From assembly GCA_026168455.1 (NCBI GenBank), contig CM047431.1, positions 23,315,365 to 23,379,364 on the forward strand: DNA of 64,000 nucleotides. The letters run 5' to 3'. Shown here one piece after another: positions 10,377 to 21,839 of this stretch. This DNA is from Theocolax elegans (lineage: Eukaryota > Arthropoda > Insecta > Hymenoptera > Cerocephalidae). Both the position numbers and the translations under genes were made by a program. Position 1 is the first letter of the stretch. Each line of letters starts with the position of its first letter. Under the pieces are notes generated by a model that searched no databases, had not been told where the DNA came from, and saw nothing but the letters and a program-made list of their open reading frames with translations.

Positions 10377-11798
10377 CCCGATAAGGACAAAGAAATAAAT
10401 AATATTTTTTAAAGAATTCTTTTTAAATTCTATTTTTTCAAAGAATTTAAAAAGAATTCTTTACAATAACTTATAAATATAACGAATGTCCGGTATATTG
10501 TAATGCTTTAAGTATTAATAAAGAATTCTTTAAATTCGAATGAAATTTTACGAATGGTATATCCCATTAAAGAAATATTAAGGAAGTGAAAAAGAAATCA
10601 TTTATTACAAAAAAATAATTAAATATTTGAAAAGTATTCTTTTATACTTCTAAAAGTCATTCCTCATAAAAACAACCCAAAGATTCTCAAAGAACTCTTT
10701 TTCAATTCTTTTTTGAGTTTTCTTTATGCGGATTGTAACGTCGTTTTAAACCGTTAAGAAAGAATTCTTTTTGATTTCTTTTATAAATCACTCTCTAAAT
10801 TTTAAAGAATGAAATTTCAAATTTTCTATTTTATTTAGCATTTTAAACATTTGAATTTATTAAATATATATTTTCTGAAATTAAATAGAATATACATTAA
10901 ATAACGAAAAAAATCTGCACCGGACGTCGGGATTCGAACCTGGGACCCTCTGCGTCAAAGTCGGAAACCTTACCGCTTGCGCCATCAACACGTTTTTACA
11001 TTTTACTTCGAATCGTCCTTATTTGTTACACCCCGATTGAATAATTCCGGAACTTTATTAATATTCAATGCATTATTCCGTTATCAATACCAATAAACTA
11101 TAATGATTTAGTCGGTTTGTAAGTAAAGTAAGCACATTCCTGTCGATTCAGATTTGTCAAATACTTTAATTAGTTGTATAAAAGTACAATAATAGGCAAC
11201 TTAACCTATAATTGAGAATCAGAAAAATTCCATAAAGTTTACTATACTGCAAAGTAATTTTAGATAGAATGCTATAACCATTTATTGAAAGTCATATATT
11301 AATAATTGGTGCAAGTGCGCATAAGTAATTTACTAGAATATTTCACTATAAAGTGACATAATGAATTATTACATAACAATCAATAAACGAATATTTAAAT
11401 ATATTCAATAATATATAACCTATAAAGACAAAAAAAAGAATTGAAAAAGAACTCTTTTTCAATATTTTTATGGCGTTTATATGGCGTACTTTAATATTTA
11501 AAAGAATATTAGTTTTTAACTTTTTTTTTAATTCAAAAAGACTACTTTATAAATACTTATAACTATTTATAAAGAATGCTTTATAAATATTTATAACAAT
11601 TTAAAAAGAATACTTTTTAACTACTTATATTGTATACATAGAGTAATTTTCATTTAATCAATAATTTTATATATATTATTCAAATTTTGGATCATAAAGA
11701 ATACTTTACAGATACTTATTTAATACTTATAGAATTATTTATCGCGGACATTCGTTAATTCTTAAAGAATTCTTTTTTTCAAAAGTGCGCTTATCGGG
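10377..11798 (+). mobile_element. Inverted-terminal element with CCCGATAAG ends and an internal tRNA-like sequence
   Basis: It opens with CCCGATAAGGACAAAG and closes with GTGCGCTTATCGGG, so the ends are inverted (CCCGATAAGnnCA). Both flanks are full of AAAGAATTCTTT-type palindromes, also seen in the separate inverted copy at 4474-4853. A minus-strand tRNA-like sequence lies inside at 10921-10990. No ORF is present. I could not find a target duplication, so the exact ends are provisional. Confidence 0.6.
10921..10990 (-). tRNA. tRNA-like sequence (degenerate)
   Basis: On the minus strand there is an A box (TGGCGCAAGCGG) and a B box (GGTTCGAATCCC) at tRNA spacing, with an anticodon-arm region around TTCCGACTTTGACGC. 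The T and anticodon stems pair poorly, so it is a tRNA-derived promoter or pseudogene rather than a working tRNA. It sits inside the CCCGATAAG element. Confidence 0.5.
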
Positions 11799-11799
11799 T

Positions 11800-11874
11800 G
11801 TTCAAATGGCGCAGTCGGTAAGGCACAGGACTTGTAAACCAAAGGGTCGTCGGTTCGAATCCCGCGGATCTCCT
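11800..11874 (+). tRNA. tRNA-like sequence, loop resembling Thr(TGT)
   Basis: A box TGGCGCAGTCGG and B box GGTTCGAATCCC are correctly spaced. The loop region ACTTGTAAACC resembles that of tRNA-Thr with anticodon TGT. Stems are partly mismatched. It begins directly after the CTTATCGGG terminus of the preceding element, and a T-rich stretch follows. Confidence 0.5.
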
Positions 11875-11879
11875 GTTTT

Positions 11880-12870
11880 TCTTTCGAACGTAAATATATT
11901 TATTAAATCTTTAATATCTCATAAATGTAAATAAAATAATAATAGGCTTATCACCAATGTGTAGAAAAAATAGAATATTTATTTTACGTATTTATCGTGT
12001 CGTCAGAAAAGTTACTATGTTAAATATTAAAAATTATTACAATAAAAGTATGTCTCATCCTTCCAATAAAATATAGCAATTTTTACCACGACTTTAGTAA
12101 TTTTTCCTACAATACTTTTCTCAGTGTATGTATTACAGTTTCCTTTTACTATAGTCATTTTTTTATTATAATTCATTTATAACAGGTAACTAAAAAATTT
12201 GAAGAACTTTGAAGCAATTCGAAAAAATATTAAAAAATTTGAATCACTGAAAAAATTTGAAAATTATCGGTCCCTTGTCCCATGGTCAAAAAGTGGCCAC
12301 TTGTCAAGCGTGTAATAAAATACTATATGTAACTTGCTGCACTCGTGCTTATGCAATAACAAATGTGGCTTTTATATTCGTTTAATATTAAAAAAGATTA
12401 ATTATGTGTTTTTCCTACTCGAATTCTAATATACATTCATATATAGAGTAATTTATTTTATTGTGTTTCTTAATACAATAATAATCTTACAGATGTTCAT
12501 TTATCTCTTATAAATAGATAAATATTTTTTATAAGATATTTACTATAAAGATCTTTTCATGTTACCCTGCAGCAATCCTCATACGAAATATAAAAAAGTT
12601 TGTTCATTTTCTTGTAAATTATGATATAATTTTTCAGGACAGATTCCTATACAATTCTTATTTGTATCAACATATAAATTTTTATAATATATGATATATA
12701 TGATTTATATTTTATAAATCATATATATAGTTATATATTCTGTTTAAATCATCGAGTACGAGATATCAAGACGGCGATACTAGTCAGGTTTGTACGTCAC
12801 GAACTATGTTCTTATAAGACAGGCTACTCGATGATTTTTCCCCTAGGCAAGCACACCGTTACAAAATATA
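11880..12870. other. AT-rich, no gene seen
   Basis: Contains an AT palindrome around 12660-12740 (TGATATATATGATTTATA type) and an inverted pair ATCATCGAGTA / TACTCGATGAT at about 12749 and 12825. Nothing coding. Confidence 0.45.
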
Positions 12871-12871
12871 C

Positions 12872-14150
12872 TGTGACGGGCCTGACTATATGTAGACATA
12901 TAGTCAGTAACCAGTCGCATTGAACAACGGCTCAAGCGGTAGAGCGTTAGCGTTCGGTCCGAGAGATCGGGGTTCAAATTCAACTTTCGGTAGTTTTTTT
13001 TTAATTATTTAAATTAATTTATTTAAATAATTAAATAACCAAAATTGATACAATTTATAATTTTATTGAAATTTTTATGTTTTTTACTACTTTTGCCAAA
13101 AATATGGAGTCAATATGTTAAGAAATAGTTAAGTTAATAATTTATAAGGTTTATTAAAATATATAATGTTTATAGTTAAATTTTACATTACATTGAAAAT
13201 ATATACAAAAGGATTAAATAATAAAACAATTTATAGATATTAAAACTATTAAGTAAAAGGAGACAATGACATAATTAATTCAGAATAAATAAATTCTATT
13301 AAGCCAAAGGCAAGAGAGTATAAAGGATTGTTATAAATAATATTATTATAATTGTAATAATCTAATAAATCTAAAATAGAATATAAGAAAGGACATTTTA
13401 ATAAATTTAGCTAAAGAACCAAAGCAGAAATATACAGACTAAGGTAGACGACCTCAAGAAAAACACAAACATATGATCACCTACGTATATATGAGAAGGA
13501 AGGAGAAAGGGTAACCAAGTTACAAGGATCCAGGTGGAAAAGTGGAAAAAGTGGGAAGCCAATCCCTTCTACCTCACTAATCGTATATAATGAGATGTAT
13601 CGCTGCCGAAGGCAGCATTGGCCTAGAGTTCGCGGGCGACCTAACAGGTCGGACCGCGTTTGTCTGTCACAATATATTTTATAATTTAAATGTCTCTAGC
13701 GATTTGCTCATTTTACCCGACCAAATACCACATAACCGTGTCCTAAAAGGAAGCTAACTTTGGATGATATAAAATCATTTGTTTGATTCAATGTCTTCCC
13801 AAAGTTCTTCCACTTTCCATAACCAAATAAATAACTTGGATGATATGGAATTATTGGATTAATTTCAATTCTTCCCAAGTTATCTCACATTCCTAAAACC
13901 CATAATATAAAGTAAAATTGGATAATCTGGAATTATTTGATTAATTCCATGTTTTCCCAAAACTTTATAATAGTTAATTCATTATCCTAATTTATCAAAT
14001 TTATTAAACTTGGAGGTTAAACTGGGATGAGAAAGAATTATTTGTTTAATTCTTTAGCTACCCCAGATTCTTCCACCTAATACATTTATTTCGGGTTAGG
14101 CAAAAAATAAATGTATTTTTGTGTTTCGAGTTGATATCAGGCCCGTTACA
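12872..14150 (+). mobile_element. Non-autonomous element with TG...CA ends, 4-bp target duplication and internal tRNA-like sequence
   Basis: Starts TGTGACGGGCCTGA and ends TCAGGCCCGTTACA, flanked on both sides by ATAC. TG...CA with a 4-bp duplication fits a solo LTR; a 14-bp imperfect terminal inversion would also fit a small DNA element. Just inside the left end is a tRNA-like sequence, followed by a TTAATTATTTAAATTAATTT tract. The right part (13750-14090) has four degenerate copies of a GGATGATATGGAATTATTTG-like unit. A second copy of the family starts at 15545. No ORF. Confidence 0.7.
12922..12992 (+). tRNA. tRNA-like sequence inside a repeat element
   Basis: A-box-like CGGCTCAAGCGGTAGAGC and B-box-like GGTTCAAATTC, followed by T runs. 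It is shared with the second element copy (15598-15667), so it is a built-in part of the family and not a later insertion. Stems are decayed. Confidence 0.5.
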
Positions 14151-14154
14151 ATAC

Positions 14155-15540
14155 ATTCGATTACTTAATTCGTATATCTGATGAAAATTATAAATATTTT
14201 ATACAGAGTCTCTAATACTTTAGGATAATTTGAATAATTAGAAATTCCGCATAGAAATTTTAAACTAATATATTCTTATTAAGTTTATTTATCTTAAATA
14301 CCATATAAAAATGTATAAAACATGAATGACAAATGTCATACAAAAATATAGAACAATATTCTTATAAATTTTGATAAACTGTTTATATGTATGATATTAT
14401 ACAGTCTTATAAACTTATTTTTACGTTTTCTTCTATGTAATTTTTTTTAGAAACGTATAGATATTTTGTTTGGATAGAAACCTATAGAAAATCTATAAAT
14501 TTTTAATAGAAGTTGTAGTATTTTTATAATTTTCTATGGGACTATTTCAGCGGAAATGAGAGTAATAGAAATCGACACATATTTACTTATATTGTCTTAC
14601 TAGCCACAGTTACCTCGCTCGCTAACGCTCACTCGGGTATATTTTGATTGTGCTTATTTCAAATGAGTACATTTAAAATAGATGCATTTAGTTTATTCGA
14701 TTATTAAATTTTTTATTTTATATTCATTATATAATGCGTATTATTTTTTCTTATTATTATTATATAGTGTGTGTTATTAATGTAGTCGTTATTCTAAACG
14801 GGAGAACCGGAAAACCAAAGAACATCCAAAACGGGAATCTTCTTAATTAGGATAAGTTAGTTAGTTTCTTATAGTTATGTGTATATAGTTATTTATGTAT
14901 GCTACATTTGCAGGATATTTTTACGCTTGCATTTTCAAACAAATTATCATTTTTTTCAAAAAAATTTATTTGACGTTTTTTTATACAAGTTTTTGAAACT
15001 AAAATTTTTCTAGAACTTTTTTTTTAAAAACTTTTTAGGAAAGTATTTTTCAAAAACCTAAGTACCCCTCGTATGAAAAAACACATTTTGACGTTATTAT
15101 ATTAAAGAACGATTAATTACAAAACGTTTTTCGAAGGGTCAGAGACCGGAGGCCTGATAGTATAATATTATTTATTACAGTATTATATATTTCAGACAAA
15201 TCGGTCTATATGTATCGAGAAAACTTTGACCTACCATTTTATCAAAATATCGGTAAAATAGGTCATTTTTGCCTCACCTTGTTAAAATGTATATGAGAAT
15301 TGTTTTTACAAAATTGTGTGACATGTAAACTAATTATTTTGCAGCTGGGATGAGGAAAAGGTTTCATTTGAATGGTAGTATTGGCTAAATAATGTATATA
15401 TAGTACATATAGATACAGTTTTAATTGTACAATTTCAACAAATTTAAGTATTGAAATAATAATTTTAAATACCTATTTTTACGACATTGGATGTGAAAGT
15501 TAGGTGTATGAACGGTGTATTTGATGAAAAGTTGATGTCC
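14155..15540. other. No gene seen; short GAACCGGA minisatellite
   Basis: Around 14799-14860 the phrase GGGAGAACCGGAAAACC followed by CCAAAACGGGAATCTTCTTAA resembles a longer version at 22795-22865, so both are remnants of one repeat family. The rest is AT-rich and unassigned. Confidence 0.45.
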
Positions 15541-15544
15541 TGTT

Positions 15545-16740
15545 TGTGACGGGCATAACTATATATATAGATGTATGGTTAGGCTCCAGTCACATAGTAT
15601 AATAGCTCAAGCGATGGAGTGTAAGCGCGCCACGCAAGAGGTCCGGGTTCAAGCCCGACTCTCGGAAAATTTTTTTAATTATTTAAATTAATTTATTTAA
15701 ATAATTAATAAATCAAAATTAATAAAATTTATAATTTTATTTAAAGATTTTTTTATTTTGCAAAATATACATATTCTTAAATTGAAATACGACTAAAATT
15801 GACTAAGTTGCAAATTTATATTGTTTATAGTTAATATTAATAAAATTTGAAATTATACATTATATTATAATGTATATTATTTAGTACATTATATTATAAT
15901 ATATAATTATACATTATATATATATAAAAAATATATGTAAGAAAAGTGATAAAAAATAAATAAGTATTTGAACAATAAATTAAAGTAAAATGAATTAAAA
16001 TTAAAATTAAGATTGTTTTTCACGTTTGTTAATTATTGTATTAATATAAGATTCAGATTTTGAAAACTAATGAAAATCAATATAAAGACAGAGAGGTTGA
16101 CGACCCTGTGCCAAAATCATATGAAACAACAAAGAGGATAATGAGAAGAGAGGGAAGCCGAAAACTCCAGCTGTAGGTGTGAAGAAGGTGGGAGAGCAGT
16201 CCCCACCTAACCAAAGGTACAAAACCGGCCGTCTCGCTGTCGAAACCAGCACAGGGTTACCATTTAGGGTTTTTCTGTCCTCTATTATCTAATGTAAATG
16301 AGGTCGTACTGTGTGAGTGGAACAAAGAAAAAATACCTCTATTTGGCAACACTGAACCAGCATTCGCCTCGAGCTGTAAGGCGAGGAAGGAAGCACCCTC
16401 GTCGCCACTTCTAGAAATAAATGAATATTGCTATTTAAATTTTGTGAGTTTGATTGAACAGCTAGAGATGTAATGTTCATTTGAAGGTACTTGGATAAGA
16501 TGGAATGCTGGAATCATTCCAATCTTTACCCAAGTCCTTTTATCCTTTAAAGCCAATTCCTTAGAATACATTCGGACGAAAAGGAGCGCTAGATTCGCTT
16601 TTTCTTCTACCCGAATTATTCAAATTTTCCTTTTTTCCATAGAAAAATACTCAGATGATGCGGAATACTGGATTTATTCCAACATCTACCTGATTTTTTC
16701 AAATAATACATTCACCAAAGAGTTTATTACGAGGACGTGC
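15545..16740 (+). mobile_element. Second copy of the TGTGACGGGC element (right end unclear)
   Basis: Starts TGTGACGGGCATAACTATAT and shares with 12872-14150 the tRNA-like sequence, the TTAATTATTTAAATTAATTT tract and, further right (16495-16690), degenerate GGATAAGATGGAATGCTGGA-type units. I could not find a matching right terminus, so the end is approximate. The ORFs at 16067-16252 and 16289-16480 lie inside and are not genes. Confidence 0.6.
15598..15667 (+). tRNA. tRNA-like sequence inside the second copy
   Basis: A box TAGCTCAAGCGATGG and B box GGTTCAAGCCC. Compared with the other copy the boxes are better preserved while the anticodon arm differs, which fits retention of promoter-like boxes or simple divergence. 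Confidence 0.5.
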
Positions 16741-16842
16741 TGGTAAGGTATACATTTCAAGAATCAAATTTTTTTGTAAAAATTTTAACGCTACAATTAA
16801 TTCGATACTGCAATATATATTTTACACAACTTATAGTAATGT

Positions 16843-17510
16843 CTTGATGATGTTCAGCGCAAGCATTTATTAGTTATTTTATATATTCAATTTTAATTTA
16901 ATGTTTCAGTAGTAGTAATATATTCATTTTTTAATATTTTATATACTTGATGGAATGAATATATATTCTTTTACTTATTCACAATGTGATATGTTGCAGC
17001 CGAAATTCGATCATATTTTGACGATCTTCAGCGCAAACATTTATTCATTCTTCTGCATATTTACTTTAATGATTTAGTAGTAGTAATATTACAATGCTTT
17101 TTCTCATATTTCCATTTTTTAATTTTTTCTTATACTTGATGTAATGAATATAAATTTTTTACTTATTCACAATGTAATATGTTGCAGCCGGTTTTCAATC
17201 ATATTTTAACGATCTTCAGCGCAAACATTTATTAATTATTTTGTATATTTAATGTTAATGATTCAGTAGTAGTAATATTCCAATGTTTTTCTTATATTTG
17301 CATTTTTTAATTTTTTCTTATACATGATATAATGAATATACATTTTTTTACTTATTCATAATATGATATGTAGCAGCCAGTTTCCAATCATATTTTAACG
17401 ATCTTCAGCGCAAACATTTATTAATTATTTTGTATATTTAATTTTAATGATTCAGTAGTAGTAATATTTCAATGTTTTTTTCTCATATTTTCACTCTTTT
17501 TGTTTAGTCG
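16843..17510 (-). repeat. About 188-bp tandem repeat beyond the Helitron helicase end
   Basis: Between three and four units, each holding GATCTTCAGCGCAAACATTT and TTCAGTAGTAGTAATATT, with the motif at about 16853, 17023, 17211 and 17400 (spacings 170, 188, 189). They lie directly downstream of the minus-strand Helitron coding remnant. Tandem repeats near the 3' end are common in Helitrons, so I regard them as part of the element. I could not see the CTRR terminus. Confidence 0.75.
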
Positions 17511-17599
17511 TATAATTGATAAAAAATGGGTTAAATTATTTTGTAGTAATTTACAATATTTCTTTAAATACTATATTTTTAGTGTAAATTTTATTTTTG

Positions 17600-18138
17600 T
17601 CCTTTAATTTATCACTCGTTATTTTTGCATTGTTTAGTAGTAATATTTTCAAATTTTTTCTACTTTTAGCTCTTGAAAGTGCTACGTATAATTGACCATG
17701 ACTAAAAACTGGAGTTGGTAAATAGATACCAACTTGTTTATATGACTGTTCTTAAGATTTATTAATAGTCATTGCGAAACCTAATCGTATGGGAAATTGT
17801 TTTCGACGCATGTTGAATGGTATTTCTTCCTTAGATGGTGACAAAGTGATGCTTGGTATTAAAACTAATTTTCCAATTTTCTTTCCGCTTATAATTTCTG
17901 CTTTAATTAAATGTTTCATAAGTTTTTTTACTAATAACCTTGTTCCATTATAAAGAATATCATTTACATTTAAATTTCTCAGAAGAATTACTATTGCACC
18001 TACTTTTAATTGTAATTTATGCAGAGGAAGTCCATTAGGCGAATTAAGAAATTCAGTAGGTAACATGATATCTAAATTTTCTCCGTTATCATCTTCTGCT
18101 GTATCTACAGTTAAATATTCAATAGTTTGCCCTACCAT
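17600..18138 (-). pseudogene. Helitron PIF1-type helicase, C-terminal part
   Basis: The open frame (128 residues) has Y-L-T-V-D near its start, then L-P-L-H-K-L-Q-L-K-V-G-A and L-L-R-N-L-N-V-N-D, and ends Q-F-P-I-R-L-G-F-A-M-T-I-N-K-S. A TAA then replaces the expected Gln codon. Past it the same frame continues with Y-L-P-T-P-V-F-S-H-G-Q-L-Y-V-A-L-S-R-A, the helicase motif VI. So a single stop splits the end of an otherwise recognisable RepHel helicase domain. Confidence 0.9.
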
Positions 18139-18245
18139 TATAATTAAAATTTTATTATTAATTTCAAGTACATCATTGTTTGTGGGGCCAGAATAACTTT
18201 ATCATTTAAATCTACATCATTAATGTTTATTTGATTTCCAAAAGT

Positions 18246-18527
18246 TTATGCAATGATATCGTCTTCTTTTGTTATTAAATCAACAGGGATTTCGAGCAGT
18301 TCATTTTCTTCTTCATATATATTTAAACGTTTACCTTTACCTACGTTCAATAATCTTTGTCTAAAATGATTGTCATTATCTGTCATTCGAAGATTTTCAT
18401 TTAGTGTCATGCGTATAAAACTTGGCCATAAGTAGCTATTTTTAACTGAATTTTCCATAACTTCAGTTCGACTACCATATCGGATAACTGGTAATGTTTG
18501 TCTAATATCGCCATAAACAACTAACAT
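18246..18527 (-). pseudogene. Helitron helicase, GDxRQTLPV region
   Basis: 93 residues with V-Y-G-D-I-R-Q-T-L-P-V near the start (family form GGDFRQTLPV) and a Leu-rich segment (M-T-L-N-E-N-L-R-M-T) typical of Helitron helicases (LxxNMR). The first Gly of the motif is replaced by Tyr. It is separated by frameshifts from the segments on each side. Confidence 0.9.
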
Positions 18528-18608
18528 TTGACCACCAAATATTTTTTTGATGTCATAGATATTTCATTCCATATTACAATATGAACCTTTTTTAAATTTT
18601 TACCATCT

Positions 18609-18815
18609 ATTGCGATATTAATTTAAATGTTGTGTGTACTGTTTTCCCGTTATGTAATTAATTTGCTGCAATCCCTGTCCAAGCAACACATAAAAATGAA
18701 ATTAATTAAAATTGCGATGGTAATTTAAATGTTCTGTGTATACTGTTTTCCCGTTATGTAATTAATTTGCTGCAATCCCTGTCCAAGCAACACATAAAAA
18801 TGAAATACTTGAAAA
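18609..18815 (-). repeat. Tandem duplication of about 104 bases inside the helicase
   Basis: Two adjacent copies share TGTTTTCCCGTTATGTAATT and GCAATCCCTGTCCAAGCAAC with only a few differences. The second falls where the helicase motif after Walker A should be read once, so the duplication itself breaks the frame. Confidence 0.85.
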
Positions 18816-18839
18816 TTTTAGGTAGTCTATAAGAACGTT

Positions 18840-19494
18840 AAGTAAATAATTTTTTCCACTTCCTCCTGGTCCATCAATAAAAATGTTTTTTTTTTTCTTC
18901 AATTTTTAAATGTTGCACGACAGTATTGAAAATTTCTTTTTGATGATTTTTTAAAGAATTTACTTTGACTTCTAATGCAGTAAATGTGCAACTTTTGTTA
19001 TATGATATTGAAGTATCATCACTCTCTTCTATGTATGTAGAAATATCGGGTAATTTAAAATTGTTTAAAGAATATTCATGTAATTGTAAATTTTTATCAA
19101 TAATGTTTAATGCAAGATTTTTACATACATTTTTATCGTATTTTGGGTGATAAAAAAAGTGTTTGTATTTTTCGTATAAATCTTTAGCATTAATGGGATT
19201 TTGAAAAATGCAAATATATGCAAACAATTCATAAAGAGCAGTAGGAAACTGTAATTGTGTTGCTTCTTCCAAACATCTATCCCACTCTTTATCTTCATTC
19301 ACCAAATGTCTTGTGACAGAAGCTTCATAAAATGTTGAATAAATTATACCATCTACAGTACGTAAATCCTGAAATGATGATGCTCCTTTTACATGTAAAA
19401 GTAATAATCTTATAAAATATCGTTCACGATCTTTTGGATTCACCAAAAGCATTCTGCTTAATATAGGTTTATTTGTTTTTTTCTTATATTCCAA
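18840..19494 (-). pseudogene. Helitron helicase N-terminal part with Walker A
   Basis: A 206-residue frame with Y-F-I-R-L-L-L-L-H-V-K-G-A and F-x-D-L-R-T-V-D-G, both typical of the linker and helicase start in Helitrons. It runs into an A-rich slip near 18885. Just past the slip the other frame reads D-G-P-G-G-S-G-K-N, a Walker A whose last residue is N instead of T. An A-run frameshift and this substitution both argue against activity. Confidence 0.9.
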
Positions 19495-19639
19495 GTTTTT
19501 GAATGTATATCAAACACATAATACAATGGTATTTCAGAATATAAATACTTTCGTGCTCCAAAATTGATTTCATTTAATTTAAAGTATTCTGTTAATGTAG
19601 TTTCTACATTTTTTTTAATATTTCTTATACTTTCCCTTC

Positions 19640-20158
19640 TTTAAAATATACTTCTTGTTCATCTTGATTGTGAATAGCTAATCTTATTATGGTATGTGAA
19701 AGTTTATGTAAAGGACATTCTAATAGTCTGTGCATAGCTTCTGGTGGACAAAAATATCTTGCATTAATGTACTGCTTAATTTCATTATATTCGTATTCAT
19801 TGCTTTCATGACTTCATTATTAGTTTAATTAGAATTGTCTTTTTGATACCTGCATCATCAATAAGTATTTTATACATTGTACTGTTGATCATACTTCGAT
19901 GTTAATGTGACAATTAAATTTTAATAGTACATAAGGGCTGTATGGAACAACAAAACGATTATCAGCTACTGTATTGTAATATTTACCTTTATAATTGATT
20001 TTTTCGCCATCATTTCTTCGCATATACGATGGATATCCTGATGAATTAAAAGTGGTTTTATTATTATATCTTTTTGGAAAATTCTTCGTACATTTTTTTG
20101 TTTCTTTATTCATGCAAGGTGAACTTGTGTTTTGTTCTCCACAAGGTCCATGAATCAT
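19640..20158 (-). pseudogene. Helitron Rep, C-terminal part and linker
   Basis: The open part (20158 to 19889) begins M-I-H-G-P-C-G, has C-T-K-N-F-P-K and V-V-P-Y-S-P-Y-V-L-L-K-F, and ends C-H-I-N-I-E-V. These are the conserved blocks after the HUH motif. A TGA replaces the next Cys. Beyond it I-K-Y-L is readable but the second catalytic Tyr segment is not, and then N-E-I-K-Q-Y-I-N-A-R-Y and E-A-M-H-R-L-L-E-C-P appear in shifted frames. Confidence 0.85.
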
Positions 20159-20161
20159 AAA

Positions 20162-20599
20162 CTATTTTACAATATTATACAACCGCGGACAGATATCTTC
20201 ATTTGGAATTTCTGCATTTATGACTTCATCAGCTTTTTCTGGAGTATTGATTTTATAATTTTTATGTAAGAATAATAGCATATGCATGTGAGGAAGACCA
20301 CGTTTTTGAAATTCGATAACATAAGTGTAAGCGATACAGTTTCCTAGAATACCTTGTTCAACTACCAATTTTTTAAATTCTTTTACTTTTTGATGAAATA
20401 TTTTAACTACTGAGTCTGGTCTATCAGTTGTATTTTCATATTTTTCTAAATTTTCAGTTATTTCTTTCCAGTTTGGATTACATGTCATTGTTATAAATAA
20501 GTCAGGTTTTCGGTTACGATTTACCAGACTCATTGAATCAATATAATTTTGTTTTAAAAATGTTGAATTTCCAACAAAATTTGATTGAAAAATAAACAT
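20162..20599 (-). pseudogene. Helitron Rep, HUH endonuclease region
   Basis: 145 residues with F-I-T-M-T-C-N-P-N-W and, near residue 110, K-R-G-L-P-H-M-H-M-L-L-F-L. The H-M-H is the HUH metal-binding motif of rolling-circle replication initiators. The domain nicks and joins the transposon ends in the family. The frame is open through the motif but cut off from its neighbours by stops. Confidence 0.92.
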
Positions 20600-20637
20600 T
20601 TTTCCAATCTTTACATTTTCAGATTTTTTTTATGTAA

Positions 20638-21105
20638 TTAATCCATTACACCTTTGTAATAATCTCTTCTTAAAATATCTTGATTTTTCTTTATAAAATA
20701 TAATCTTGATTGTTCAACTTTTACAAATGCATCAATTTCAAACTGTTGAAAAATTTTTCCCATATTAAGATATGGATTTAATCCATTTCTCACAGAAAGT
20801 CTATAATTATAAAATTGTAAACTTGAAATATTGTTATTCGTATATTTGCATTTCATTTTAGGCATCCATCCATATCCTTCATTTGGATAAATAAGTGGGT
20901 ATGTCATTGGATCAGAGTGTTTACTTATTAAAGAAATACTAATTGGATTGTCATATTTTGAATAAATAACTATATCTTGTTCTAAAGGAGGCAGTCCATC
21001 TTTTCCTACAAATACCATTGCAACTTCATTACAAGTAGTTTCATTGTATATGTTTTTATCTAATTTATCATTTCGCTTTATGCACATAGTAACTGTTTTC
21101 GGCAT
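20638..21105 (-). pseudogene. Helitron Rep, region before HUH
   Basis: 155 residues containing D-P-M-T-Y-P-L-I-Y-P-N-E-G-Y-G-W and the block Q-F-Y-N-Y-R-L, both standard in Helitron RepHel proteins ahead of the endonuclease core. It ends R-R-D-Y-Y-K-G-V-M-D. Confidence 0.9.
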
Positions 21106-21268
21106 AGAACCATTTTAGTGCATCGTTCTATTTCTTCTTTTTCTACTTCATACATCATTTTATAAGCTTCAGCATAAGTAATAACATGTCTAATTAAGCT
21201 ATCTAATTGACTTAACAAATCTAATTTTGTATCTAAATTATTTTTTGAACTTTTTCTTTCAGCTGTAG

Positions 21269-21832
21269 CTAATTCATTATCGAGGACATATAATTATCAA
21301 TTGTTCCGAGCCTCACTTTCATTTGGATGTAATGCAAAACATTGTGATATATTTGACCACAAATTCTTATAATTTGCGGTCCACTGATAGATAACTTGTC
21401 ATAATTAGCACCAAAACTTGCAAAAGCTAAAGCATTATTATATATTCGAATATTTTTTCGAAAATTAATACTATTTTCTGACGTACCTGTAGCTAATTGC
21501 TTTAATTTTTCTGGATAAGGAGGAAGTTTTGGCAAATCTACCTTTCCCTTGTGACAACAATCAGAAAATTCTTTACCTTTCGTATATTCAAAAGCAAAAT
21601 GTTTAGCATTGCAATATTTATAAGTTTCAGATATATAACCTATACTGTTTTCGACACTTATTTTCTCATCAAAATCTACATTGGCTATTCGACCTATTAT
21701 ATTGGATTTACTTACTAATTTTAGATTTTGTTCATTTTTAATTAAGATACGATTTTTTAATACTTTTAAATTTATATTTTTTTTTTGTAATAATTGGTTC
21801 ATCATATATGTTATAAAATTTTCCATCGTCAA
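21269..21832 (-). pseudogene. Helitron N-terminal (Helitron_like_N) region
   Basis: 187 residues. The first part is Lys/Asn-rich. The second carries C-C-H-K-G-K-V-D-L-P-K-L and I-R-I-Y-N-N-A-L-A-F-A-S, the usual N-terminal blocks (CCxxGKV ... NxAxxFxS). This is the 5' limit of recognisable Helitron coding sequence. The ends of the element were not identified. Confidence 0.85.
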
Positions 21833-21839
21833 TTTTTAA

